64,000 bases of DNA from Lacihabitans sp. CS3-21 (GTDB lineage: Bacteria; Bacteroidota; Bacteroidia; Cytophagales; Spirosomataceae): NCBI RefSeq assembly GCF_024343675.1, contig NZ_RJUD01000006.1, positions 62,001 through 126,000 of the forward strand, given 5' to 3'. A program made the translations under genes and the position numbers. This document shows, piece by piece, positions 26,966 through 35,058 of this stretch (within the stretch, counting starts at the first letter, position 1; each line of letters begins with the position of its first letter). Below the pieces are notes generated by a model. The model was not told the origin of the DNA and did not search any database. It saw nothing but the letters and a program-made list of their open reading frames with translations.

Positions 26966-29449
26966 TCATTGTAGTTTTTCCAGTTCAACTTCCAAAAGCG
27001 TAATGCACGGTTCAAATTTATATAGAAAATCTACAACCATGGGGCTAAAATCCTCAAACTTAGCTCCTCCCTTTATGGTTTTTTCTATTTTTTGAAGTTC
27101 TTCAGTAAGTTCTGGAAATCCAACCATCGAGAAGGAGGGCTTTATTTGATGCGTAACTTTCCCTAATGCATCACAGTTTTTTTCCTTCATTAAAGTTCTT
27201 ATTCTTTCAATTTCTAGCGGTACTGTTTTTATGAAAAGATTAATCATTACCCGAGCATATTCTTTGTCGTCGCCATATAAATGTCTAAGGTTTTCACTAA
27301 TATTATAGGTATTGACCTGGACTTCAGGAAGTTTGGATTTGGGGGTTATTTTTTGTAACGTTTCTTCTAAGGCCTCTCTCAGTTGATCAGGTCTAAATGG
27401 TTTTGTTATATACCCATTCATTCCTACGGCATAGGCTTGGTCAATTTCCTCATTCATAGCTGTGGCTGATAAACCTATGATCGGAATATTTTGATTGGAA
27501 TTTTTTTCATTAGACCTAATATATTTAGTAAGCCAATAGCCATCTGTATCAGGCAGAATAATATCCATCAAAATCAAATCAAAAGTTTGGGTTTCAATCA
27601 AATCCAATACTTCATCTTTGTCAGAAGCCAAGCGGTATTTTAAGCCCCATTTGTCCATTAAACCCGTGACATATTTTTGGTTCATTTCATTATCTTCCAC
27701 TATCAAAACCATAAAGTTTTTCCAAGATTCTGAAATGTTGTTGGAAAGGTCTGCTACTATTTTGGATTTTTGCCCGCTATCTTTCAAAGGTAGGGTAAAA
27801 TTAAAAACAGTTCCTTCACCGACGGTACTCTCTGCAGTAATTTCACCCCCATGAATATTGACCAGTTGTTTTACAATTGCTAACCCAAGACCAGTTCCTC
27901 CAAAATTGGCCTTTATATTGCTATTGGCCTGTTTAAAGCTATCAAAAATCCCATCGATTTCATCTTCAGAAATCCCAACGCCTGTATCGCACACCTTAAA
28001 CTCAGTCATGTAAAACTCCCCTAATCTACAAAGCAAAGAAACCTGAATGCCAATTTTACCTTTTTTCGTAAACTTCAAGGCATTACTAAGCAGGTTTAGC
28101 ATAATTTGGCTCAAAAATGTGGCGTCACCTATTACTTCATTGCTTATTTCTTCATCATATTCAAAGGTCAGCTCTATGTTTTTTGTTTTTGCTTGTATTC
28201 GAAATGTTTGTAAGGTGCTGTTTAATAAATCTTTTAGGTTAAATGTATTTTCTGACATTTTCATTTCTCCAGCCTCAATTTTTGAAATATCGAGAATATC
28301 CGATACTAAATTAATTAGTAGGTCTGTTGAATAATTTATCGCACTAAGGTATTCTACTTGTTTTTCATTTGGTTTGGTATCATACAAGAGATGTGTCATA
28401 CCTATTATTGCATTTATTGGGGTCCTAATTTCATGGCTCATATTTGCTAAGAATCGTTTTTCAGACTTTCTAGCATCCTCAGCAATAGCTTTGGCTTCTT
28501 CTAACGCCTCTTGTGTCCGTTTTCTTTCGGTAATATCAAGGTGAATGCCAACAGAACCCGTTACATTTCCATATCTGTCTTTTATAGGAGCTCCACTAAT
28601 AATTACCCAGATAAGCTCTCCATTTTTTTTCATCAAAGGCAATTCATAGGCACCCGGTTCCCCGCTTTTTCGATTTTCATTTTGTTCTAATATTAGACCT
28701 TTAAAAATTTCATTAGCAAGCAGAATGTCAGCAGCTTTTTTGCCCAATAATTCATTTTCTTGATATCCAGTAAGCTGACAGAATCTTTGATAGACTTTCT
28801 GGATTACGTCATTATTATCCACCTCCATCAGCCCAAGCTCCATGTTTTCCATGATGCCTCTATATTTTTCTTCGCTTTGTTGAATGAGGTTTTGAATAGA
28901 TTTTTGCTCGGTTACGTCATTATAGAGCCATAGATTTCCCAAATATTTTTCATCAGAGAATATGGGTAAATAGTCTCGCTCAAGTATCCTGTCGTCAGTA
29001 GTAATAAGTTCTTCTTTTACTTCAATAATTTGATTCTTTAACAAATAATCTATCCTTTCTACGAATTTATCAGGTTCTTTAAATAAGTGTTTAGATTGTT
29101 CTGCAGAGGTTGTACAATCTATTCCTATAAGCTCATCGGGCGACAATGGGATATTAAATAGCTTACAAAAGTTATCATTTGTAATTACTATCCGTCGATT
29201 TTCATCTTCTAAAAGCACCGCTGATTGCAGATTTTGAATCAATAATTTGTATTGAATTTGACTCCTCAACAACGATTCTGAACGTTCAAGGACTTTAGCC
29301 TCAAGCTCAAGGTTAAGTTTTTGAAGTTTTTCATTGGTTTCATACAATTCAAAGGCCTTGGCTTCAAGAATTTTTTCTGCCTGAATTCTAGCGTCTCTTT
29401 CCCTAGATATTTTTCGTTTCAAAAGTTCTATTTCCTCTTTCAAAATCAA
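26966..29449 (-). CDS. Hybrid histidine kinase C with HPt domain, H-NOX partner
   Basis: The 827-residue soluble protein starts with a coiled coil (1-65), then two PAS domains (about 66-180 and 195-308; the second ends GIHLDITERK). HisKA has H339 in FLANMSHEIRTPINA; the ATPase domain has LLNLLSNALKF (about 450-460), DTGVGI (488-493) and FGGTGLGLAI (516-525). A receiver follows (LIVED 582-586, acceptor D629), and the C-terminal HPt domain has THQIKPSFSMVG with H767. Its start overlaps the H-NOX stop (ATGA), so the NO sensor and kinase are made together, as in known H-NOX/kinase pairs where NO-bound H-NOX alters kinase activity. It can pass phosphate from its HPt to a separate receiver. Confidence 0.93.
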   Translation of the reverse strand: MILKEEIELLKRKISRERDARIQAEKILEAKAFELYETNEKLQKLNLELEAKVLERSESLLRSQIQYKLLIQNLQSAVLLEDENRRIVITNDNFCKLFNIPLSPDELIGIDCTTSAEQSKHLFKEPDKFVERIDYLLKNQIIEVKEELITTDDRILERDYLPIFSDEKYLGNLWLYNDVTEQKSIQNLIQQSEEKYRGIMENMELGLMEVDNNDVIQKVYQRFCQLTGYQENELLGKKAADILLANEIFKGLILEQNENRKSGEPGAYELPLMKKNGELIWVIISGAPIKDRYGNVTGSVGIHLDITERKRTQEALEEAKAIAEDARKSEKRFLANMSHEIRTPINAIIGMTHLLYDTKPNEKQVEYLSAINYSTDLLINLVSDILDISKIEAGEMKMSENTFNLKDLLNSTLQTFRIQAKTKNIELTFEYDEEISNEVIGDATFLSQIMLNLLSNALKFTKKGKIGIQVSLLCRLGEFYMTEFKVCDTGVGISEDEIDGIFDSFKQANSNIKANFGGTGLGLAIVKQLVNIHGGEITAESTVGEGTVFNFTLPLKDSGQKSKIVADLSNNISESWKNFMVLIVEDNEMNQKYVTGLMDKWGLKYRLASDKDEVLDLIETQTFDLILMDIILPDTDGYWLTKYIRSNEKNSNQNIPIIGLSATAMNEEIDQAYAVGMNGYITKPFRPDQLREALEETLQKITPKSKLPEVQVNTYNISENLRHLYGDDKEYARVMINLFIKTVPLEIERIRTLMKEKNCDALGKVTHQIKPSFSMVGFPELTEELQKIEKTIKGGAKFEDFSPMVVDFLYKFEPCITLLEVELEKLQ

Positions 29450-29988
29450 CCTTCAGTTTTAATTATAAAAGTCACAATTTTACCTTCATTTTCTACCTTT
29501 TCTATATTTATACTTCCTTTTTGGTGGAAATGCTCTAAAGTAGATGCTATCAAGCCTTCGGCCAGTGCTGCCATTTTTCTGTCTGAATAATAGGTCATTT
29601 TTAGACAGTTATCATTTGTTCTTTCAGTCTCAAATCTCGGAAGTTCAGCATCGGGATAAAGTTTTTTTACTTCAACATGGATATGGTTTTCTATGTTTTC
29701 GAGCATGTCGAAAGCGGAAGTAAACTTGTCAAAAAAGACTGCATAACTTTTTTTGAAAACTCCAAATAGATGATTTCCAAATGTTCTTAGCAAGTCATCA
29801 ACAGGGATTTGACTGTGAAAATGAACGCTCATGATTAAGCTTATCATTTCTTGATGTGGATAGGTGCCTACTGAAGTGTATGCTCCTTGATTTGGAAGAT
29901 TGGCCTCGTTGATTATTTGGTCTACAAATGAATATCCAAACTTCTCCTCCAACATTTCTAAAAATTCTGTGAATACTATTCCTTTCAT
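29446..29988 (-). CDS. H-NOX heme nitric-oxide/oxygen-binding sensor
   Basis: The 180-residue length is typical for stand-alone H-NOX. It begins MKGIVFTEFLEMLEEKFGYS, has the YTSVGTYPHQEM stretch (37-48), a likely heme-ligand histidine at H104 in NHIHVEVKKLYPDAELPRF (H102 is next to it), and the YxSxR heme-propionate motif as Y133-Y-S135-D-R137. H-NOX proteins bind heme and sense NO at very low levels. In facultative or aerobic bacteria they usually control a partner kinase or cyclic-di-GMP enzyme, often affecting biofilm. Here the partner is hybrid kinase C, coupled by a 4-nt overlap. I did not find a sigma-54-like element for this operon. Confidence 0.93.
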   Translation of the reverse strand: MKGIVFTEFLEMLEEKFGYSFVDQIINEANLPNQGAYTSVGTYPHQEMISLIMSVHFHSQIPVDDLLRTFGNHLFGVFKKSYAVFFDKFTSAFDMLENIENHIHVEVKKLYPDAELPRFETERTNDNCLKMTYYSDRKMAALAEGLIASTLEHFHQKGSINIEKVENEGKIVTFIIKTEG

Positions 29989-30122
29989 AGCACATTTAAT
30001 TTTATTTTTTGAAAGCTAATTATTGACTAATTCAATATCAAGTTGGTTTATAACCGATTTGGATATTACGATTCGAACCCACCTTTGCAAATTTAAATTC
30101 AAAAATCATGCTAAAAATGTTA

Positions 30123-30158
30123 TTCCAAAAAAAATCTTTGTTTTCCAAAAATTGGAAA
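30123..30158. promoter_or_regulatory. Tandem activator sites upstream of EPS operon II
   Basis: The full site TTTCCAA-AAA-TTGGAAA spans 30142-30158. A half-site TTCCAAAA begins at 30123, exactly 20 bp upstream, as at EPS operon I. The full-site centre is about 90 bp before the predicted start. It also lies 154 nt upstream of H-NOX on the other strand. Confidence 0.6.
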
Positions 30159-30213
30159 CTCAAATACCATAAGAAAATATTTAAATCGCTGATAAGTAGG
30201 TCATTAGTCTTCG

Positions 30214-30229
30214 TGGCATAGGTTTGGTA
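30214..30229 (+). promoter_or_regulatory. Candidate sigma-54 promoter of EPS operon II
   Basis: TGGCATAGGTTTGGTA has a good -24 half (TGGCA) and GG-N10-GT spacing; the -12 half is TGGT instead of TTGC. The implied start near 30240 leaves about 24 nt before the ATG. Confidence 0.5.
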
Positions 30230-30263
30230 TCTTAGAAACCAAATGTAAAATGGAATATCGAAA

Positions 30264-30989
30264 ATGAAATTTATAGCCGTCGTATTGTTTGTCTCCGTGA
30301 TTTCGACTTTTACTGCTTTTTCTCAAGTTAAGGCCGAGAAGCTTTCAGTGGCTAGTTTGCCTCCTTTACAAAAAGTATTGGATTATGCTGCCCAGAATTC
30401 GCCTTTGGTAAAAGAACAAGAGGCTATGACGGATCATTATGGTCAAACCGAAAAAATCACTCAAAAACTTTGGATGGATAAAGTCTTCATGGATTTGGGT
30501 GCTCAAAGAGCAAACAACGGTGCGGTATTAAATGTGAACAATAACGTTTCTGATACTGAATTTAATTCACTTAGTTTTCAAAATCAAAATTCTATCAGGT
30601 TTGGTCTGACGGTTAGACTAAGTTTATACGACGGATTTGCTAGGAAAAACTTGATTCAGCAAGCACAATTTCGAAAAATCGCTTCAGAGCAACACGCACT
30701 TTACTTGAGGCAAGAAGTTAAATTCAGAATTACTGATGCTTATAAAGATGCTCAATTGGCCTACAAATTATTGAGTATAAAAGCAGATAAAAAGTACGCA
30801 TTGTTTATTCAAAAAGAGATGGCAGAGAAGGAGTTTCAGCAAGGTCAAATTCATATTTCTGAGTTGAGTAGAGTTATCGAACTGTCATCTAATGCTTACG
30901 CGGAATTTGAGCAGGCTGCGAATACTTATGAGAAACTATACTTTCAGTTGGAGATTTTGATAGGAGTTCCATTGTCTAATTTAAAATGA
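30264..30989 (+). CDS. Short TolC-like secreted protein, first gene of EPS operon II
   Basis: The 241-residue protein has a signal peptide (MKFIAVVLFVSVISTFTAFS) and long helical heptad-like stretches (about 35-60 and 125-235) around a middle with beta-strand patches (SIRFGLTVRLSLYDGFARKN, about 112-131). The LYDG turn and flanks are typical of TolC-family outer-membrane channels, but the length is about half of the usual 420-490 residues, so it holds one structural repeat, not two. In this operon it may stand in for the usual outer-membrane polysaccharide exporter, which is absent. No frame break explains the short size. Confidence 0.7.
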   Translation: MKFIAVVLFVSVISTFTAFSQVKAEKLSVASLPPLQKVLDYAAQNSPLVKEQEAMTDHYGQTEKITQKLWMDKVFMDLGAQRANNGAVLNVNNNVSDTEFNSLSFQNQNSIRFGLTVRLSLYDGFARKNLIQQAQFRKIASEQHALYLRQEVKFRITDAYKDAQLAYKLLSIKADKKYALFIQKEMAEKEFQQGQIHISELSRVIELSSNAYAEFEQAANTYEKLYFQLEILIGVPLSNLK

Positions 30990-31010
30990 TTGAAAACTCT
31001 AAAATAGGAA

Positions 31011-33182
31011 ATGAATTTAATTGAGTTTATCCGTCTTATTCGTAAGAACCTCTTACTACTCATTTTTGTGCCAATCTTGATGGCCGTGAGTACGTATTTT
31101 TTGACAAAAAATTCGGAGAGAGAGTTTACAAGTACGGCCATGATATATACTGGACTTTCAACTGGATTCAATATTGAAAGCACTGGCGAAATGCGTAAGG
31201 ATCAGTTTGTTGTCAATAATTCATTCGAGAACATACTGAATACTATACGGTCAAAACAAACCATGCGAGAGGTATCTTTTAAATTATTAAGTCAAATTTT
31301 AGTTTTGCAGAAAGCGGATGGAAAAACAGCTAATCCAAAGACTTTCGAAAAGGTCAATGAATGGATACCAGCCAATATTCGAAAAGTATTAGTAGTGGCC
31401 AATAATCCACAACAAACCTATATAAACCTACAAAATGCATACGACAACGAGAATCCAAAGGAAATCCGTAAATTATATAACGACGGAAATAGTCCATTCA
31501 GCTTAAAAGCATTGAGTGAAGTAAAAGCAGTGAGAAAAGGAAGCTCAGATATGATTGAGCTTTCTTATACTCTCACAGACAAGGGTTTGTGTGAAACCAC
31601 ACTGCGTTTGTTCATAGACATTTTTATGGAAAAATATAAAGGATTGAAAGTGTCTGAAACAGGAAATGTTGTAGAGTACTTTCAAAACCAATTATCTACC
31701 GCAAAACAAGATCTCAATGTGGCTGAAGATCGTTTAAAATCATTCCGAGAAGACGGTCAAATCCTTAATTATTATGAACAAACAAAGGCCTTGGCAGGAA
31801 AGAAAGAAGACATTACAGATGAGCAAAGTAGACTTAATGGAGAGCTAGATGCAGCAGATAATTCTCTAAGAAAACTAGAGCAAAAGCTCGCAATTAATAG
31901 GGAGTCATTTTTTAAAAACAATGATTTATTGACGCAGAAAGAGGCGATTTCAAACCTCACGTCGGAGATTGCAAAGAATTCTTTGAATCCAAACTATTCG
32001 GGGCAGGATAACCTGACCGAAAAAGTAAAACAGCAAGAAAAAACATTGACTGAAAGCGTCCGAAATCTGTATGCTCGCACGCACTCCACAGAAAATGTCC
32101 AAATCAAGAATCTGTTAGATTCTTGGCTTGAAAACATGATTTTAGTGGAAAAAAATAGAGCCAGGGTAAAAGTTTTGGATAGTAGAATGGGTGAAATTAG
32201 AAGAGATTATGCACGGTTTGCTCCCTTGGGCTCTGGATTGTCAAGACTTGAACGCGAAATAGACGTTCATGAAAGAGCATACATCCAAATTTTACATGAC
32301 CTCAATCAAGCATTGCTGAGAAAACAAAGTATCGAGCTTTCATCAAAACTTAACGTCATAGACAAACCTATGACCATAGAGTTGCCTTCAAAGAAATTGA
32401 TGCTAGTTATTTTATCTGGACTAGTAGGTTTTGTTGGGATCCTGGCAGGATTGGTGGTTTTAGAAATCAGCGACCAAACCATCAAAACCATTGAAAGAGC
32501 TATTGAAATGACAGGTTTAGAGGCAGTAGGAGCATTGCCTATTTTAAATAAGAATAATCCAAAACATCAGAAAATTTCGGAGACTTTACTTGGGCAAATT
32601 GTGACCAACTGTAAACTTAAGATAAACCCCAATAGATTGGGTTCATCTACACCATTAATTTTGTTTAGTAGTACGCAAGTACTTGAAGGAAAAACATTTA
32701 TAAGTGAAAAGATTGCTGAACATCTTAGGAAGTCTGGAGCTTCTGTGCTTTTGATTGTTTCTGGAGATACAGAAAGTACGGTATTACAAAATGGAAAATT
32801 GATCTATCCAAAATCAAAATATTTAAGTGAAATGAAAAACATTTCTGAGCTTATCAGCTCTTGGATAGATCCCAACGATTATGATTATTGTTTGTTAGAA
32901 ATTCCGTCGCTTTTGAGCGGAAATGTACCAACTCAAATTTTGCAAAATGCCAATTTGTCGATTCTAACAGTATCAGCCAATAGGTCTTGGAAAAAAGCAG
33001 ATAAAAAAGCTGTACAAATATTGCAAACCTATCATTTGCCAGTTGAAATACTCGTAAATGGCGTATCATGGGATTCACTAGAGGATCAGGTAGCCGAAAG
33101 CGAAATTAAAAACCCTAAATGGAAAAGTGCAATAAAAAGAGTGTTCAGATTGGAGTTTCACAATAAAGAATTTATAAACTGA
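31011..33182 (+). CDS. Wzc/GumC-like polysaccharide co-polymerase with degenerate kinase domain
   Basis: The 723-residue inner-membrane protein has a first helix near residues 14-32, a large periplasmic coiled-coil part (about 210-440), a second helix (about 464-486), then a cytoplasmic P-loop-like domain. Known relatives set chain length and couple polymerisation to export. The ATP-binding signs are poor: the Walker A region is STQVLEGKTF near 555-563, the Walker A' reads LLIVSGDTE where LLIDxDxR is usual, and Walker B ends in LLEIP where an aspartate is expected. There is no C-terminal tyrosine cluster. It is therefore probably a pseudo-kinase. It sits 21 nt after the short TolC-like gene. 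Confidence 0.87.
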   Translation: MNLIEFIRLIRKNLLLLIFVPILMAVSTYFLTKNSEREFTSTAMIYTGLSTGFNIESTGEMRKDQFVVNNSFENILNTIRSKQTMREVSFKLLSQILVLQKADGKTANPKTFEKVNEWIPANIRKVLVVANNPQQTYINLQNAYDNENPKEIRKLYNDGNSPFSLKALSEVKAVRKGSSDMIELSYTLTDKGLCETTLRLFIDIFMEKYKGLKVSETGNVVEYFQNQLSTAKQDLNVAEDRLKSFREDGQILNYYEQTKALAGKKEDITDEQSRLNGELDAADNSLRKLEQKLAINRESFFKNNDLLTQKEAISNLTSEIAKNSLNPNYSGQDNLTEKVKQQEKTLTESVRNLYARTHSTENVQIKNLLDSWLENMILVEKNRARVKVLDSRMGEIRRDYARFAPLGSGLSRLEREIDVHERAYIQILHDLNQALLRKQSIELSSKLNVIDKPMTIELPSKKLMLVILSGLVGFVGILAGLVVLEISDQTIKTIERAIEMTGLEAVGALPILNKNNPKHQKISETLLGQIVTNCKLKINPNRLGSSTPLILFSSTQVLEGKTFISEKIAEHLRKSGASVLLIVSGDTESTVLQNGKLIYPKSKYLSEMKNISELISSWIDPNDYDYCLLEIPSLLSGNVPTQILQNANLSILTVSANRSWKKADKKAVQILQTYHLPVEILVNGVSWDSLEDQVAESEIKNPKWKSAIKRVFRLEFHNKEFIN

Positions 33183-33189
33183 TTTTGCT

Positions 33190-34305
33190 ATGAAAGCTGA
33201 TATTGTATGTTTGGGTCTGCCTCAATGGGAGGGTAACTACCAAAAATCTACCATCGAGTTGATGAAAGAGCTAAGTGCTTCACATAGAATTCTTTATGTA
33301 GAATATACCCGAACTTTGAAAGACACAAAAATTCCAAAAGGTGCTGTTTTGACGAAGAAGTATTCTCGAAATGGAGATGTGATCAATGTTCTTACTCCTC
33401 CATCTACTTTTCCTATGAATTGGATTGATAGTCCAAAAGTGTATGATAAAGTTTTAGGCTTGAACTCCAAAATTTTGCAAAACTCGATTTTGAAAGCTAT
33501 GCAGAAATTGGATATTAACAACCCGATTATTTTAAATGCTTTTCAACCTGCTTTTGGATTAAAGCTCTTAGGAAAACTTCATGAAAAGGCGGCCTACTAT
33601 TATTGTTATGATGAAATGACCGAAGCCAACTGGTGTAAAAAGCACAATGCAAATTATGAAAAGGAGTTTCTAAGTAAAGTAAAGGGGGCAATTGTAACTT
33701 CTGAAGGTCTTAAAAACACCAAGAGTAAGTATCAGATAAATACTAAAATGATTCAGAATGGAGTGGAAATGGAATTGTTTGATACAAAAAGAACAAAGCC
33801 CGTAAAAAACAATGTAGTGGGATATTTGGGGACGATAGACAACAGAATGGATGTGCCTGCTTTGAAAGATTCCATCGAAAAATTTCCTCATTTAGACTTC
33901 ATCTTTGTTGGAAGAATCACCGACGATACAGTTTTTAAGGCTTTAGAAAATTACAAAAATGTAAGATTTGTAGGTGCAAAAAAACCAGAGGAATTGGGTT
34001 TTTATTTAGAAAATATGCAGGTAGGAATTATTCCATTTGTAAAGAACAAGTTTACAAAAAATATATTTCCGATGAAAATCAACCAATACTTGGCATTTGG
34101 AATACCTGTAGTCTCCACAGATTTTGCCAATTTAGATGACTTTGGAGACCTTATTTATCAAGGGTCATCCAACCAATTTGTGGAGCAATTGGGCCGGGCT
34201 GTTTTAGAGGAAAACGATTATAAATTTAACGAGAGAATCTCATTTTCTATGAGCAATTCTTGGAAAAACAAAGCATTAGAACTTTCAAAAATACTACAAT
34301 CATGA
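33190..34305 (+). CDS. GT-B glycosyltransferase
   Basis: The 371-residue protein has a GT-B shape: a first half with LGLPQWEGNYQKSTIELMKEL (opening) and YYYCYDEMTEANW (about 136-148), then VVGYLGTIDNRMDV (about 208-221), FVGRITDD (about 238-245) and a C-terminal donor site region IFPMKINQYLAFGIPVVST (about 294-312), which corresponds to the E/K-x7-G-x-P-VV part of family 4/1 transferases. It resembles proteins often annotated as UDP-galactopyranose or teichuronic-acid type transferases, but no sugar can be named. Its start is 7 nt after the Wzc-like stop and its end overlaps the next gene (ATGA). Confidence 0.85.
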   Translation: MKADIVCLGLPQWEGNYQKSTIELMKELSASHRILYVEYTRTLKDTKIPKGAVLTKKYSRNGDVINVLTPPSTFPMNWIDSPKVYDKVLGLNSKILQNSILKAMQKLDINNPIILNAFQPAFGLKLLGKLHEKAAYYYCYDEMTEANWCKKHNANYEKEFLSKVKGAIVTSEGLKNTKSKYQINTKMIQNGVEMELFDTKRTKPVKNNVVGYLGTIDNRMDVPALKDSIEKFPHLDFIFVGRITDDTVFKALENYKNVRFVGAKKPEELGFYLENMQVGIIPFVKNKFTKNIFPMKINQYLAFGIPVVSTDFANLDDFGDLIYQGSSNQFVEQLGRAVLEENDYKFNERISFSMSNSWKNKALELSKILQS

Positions 34306-35057
34306 CAATCGAATTATTAAATGAGGGCTGCAAATATGCCGAGAATGCATTTCAAGGTGAAAATAGCCACCTAAATTTGGACAAAAAACTAATCAAGGAA
34401 AACTTTGATTTTTCGAATAAAAAAATCCTAGATTTTGGATGTGGAATGGGAGGGATGACCCTGTGGTATGCCACGCAATGGAACTGTACCGTTCATGGTG
34501 TAGACGTGGACGCCAACCACATAGAAATAGCCGAAATATTAAAGACCAAGCACAAAGTGAAAAATGTAAATTTTGAGCTAAGAGATGTATTGGAAAAACC
34601 ATTGACTGAGAAATACGACTATATCATTTTGAATGATGTAGCAGAACACATCCCAATGGACATTTTAGACAAAATATTGGTTCAACTCAAAGCCTCATTG
34701 GCTCCTGGCGGAGGCATTTTTCTAAGCTATCCACCATGGGAAGGCCCTTATGCTTCTCACCTCAATCATGTTTTAGGCTTACCTTGGTGTCAGTTTTTGC
34801 CAGACTTCATGTTGAAAAAAATCATGGCGAATAAAGACAGAGTATTGGTTGGGAAAAAGACCATTATGCAAGAATATTATGAACTTAATCACCTCAATCA
34901 TAACCGTTTGAGCAGGATTATTGACAATATTGGTCTGAATTTGAAATACAGAAAGAGTCATTCAAGGCTCAATAGATACACTTGGTTTAGCAATAAAAAT
35001 ATCAATTTTGGAATATTCAAATTCTTAATTACTAAGGAAATAGTAGTTTTTGGTTGA
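34302..35057 (+). CDS. SAM-dependent methyltransferase of EPS operon II
   Basis: The ATG at 34302 is chosen because it overlaps the previous stop as ATGA; an upstream start would add 14 residues inside the neighbour. The 251-residue product is a class I methyltransferase: motif I KILDFGCGMGGMTLWYA (41-57), an acidic GVDVDANHIEIAE (about 65-77), and LNDVAEHIPMDIL (about 109-121). In a polysaccharide locus it likely O- or N-methylates a sugar, perhaps to cap or decorate chains. Target sugar unknown. Confidence 0.87.
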   Translation: MTIELLNEGCKYAENAFQGENSHLNLDKKLIKENFDFSNKKILDFGCGMGGMTLWYATQWNCTVHGVDVDANHIEIAEILKTKHKVKNVNFELRDVLEKPLTEKYDYIILNDVAEHIPMDILDKILVQLKASLAPGGGIFLSYPPWEGPYASHLNHVLGLPWCQFLPDFMLKKIMANKDRVLVGKKTIMQEYYELNHLNHNRLSRIIDNIGLNLKYRKSHSRLNRYTWFSNKNINFGIFKFLITKEIVVFG

Positions 35058-35058
35058 T

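Noticed and set aside
29989-30110. Sigma-54 promoter for the H-NOX-kinase C operon
   Set aside because: The palindrome at 30142 is shared upstream sequence, but I found no GG-N10-G(C/T) on the minus strand at a useful distance.
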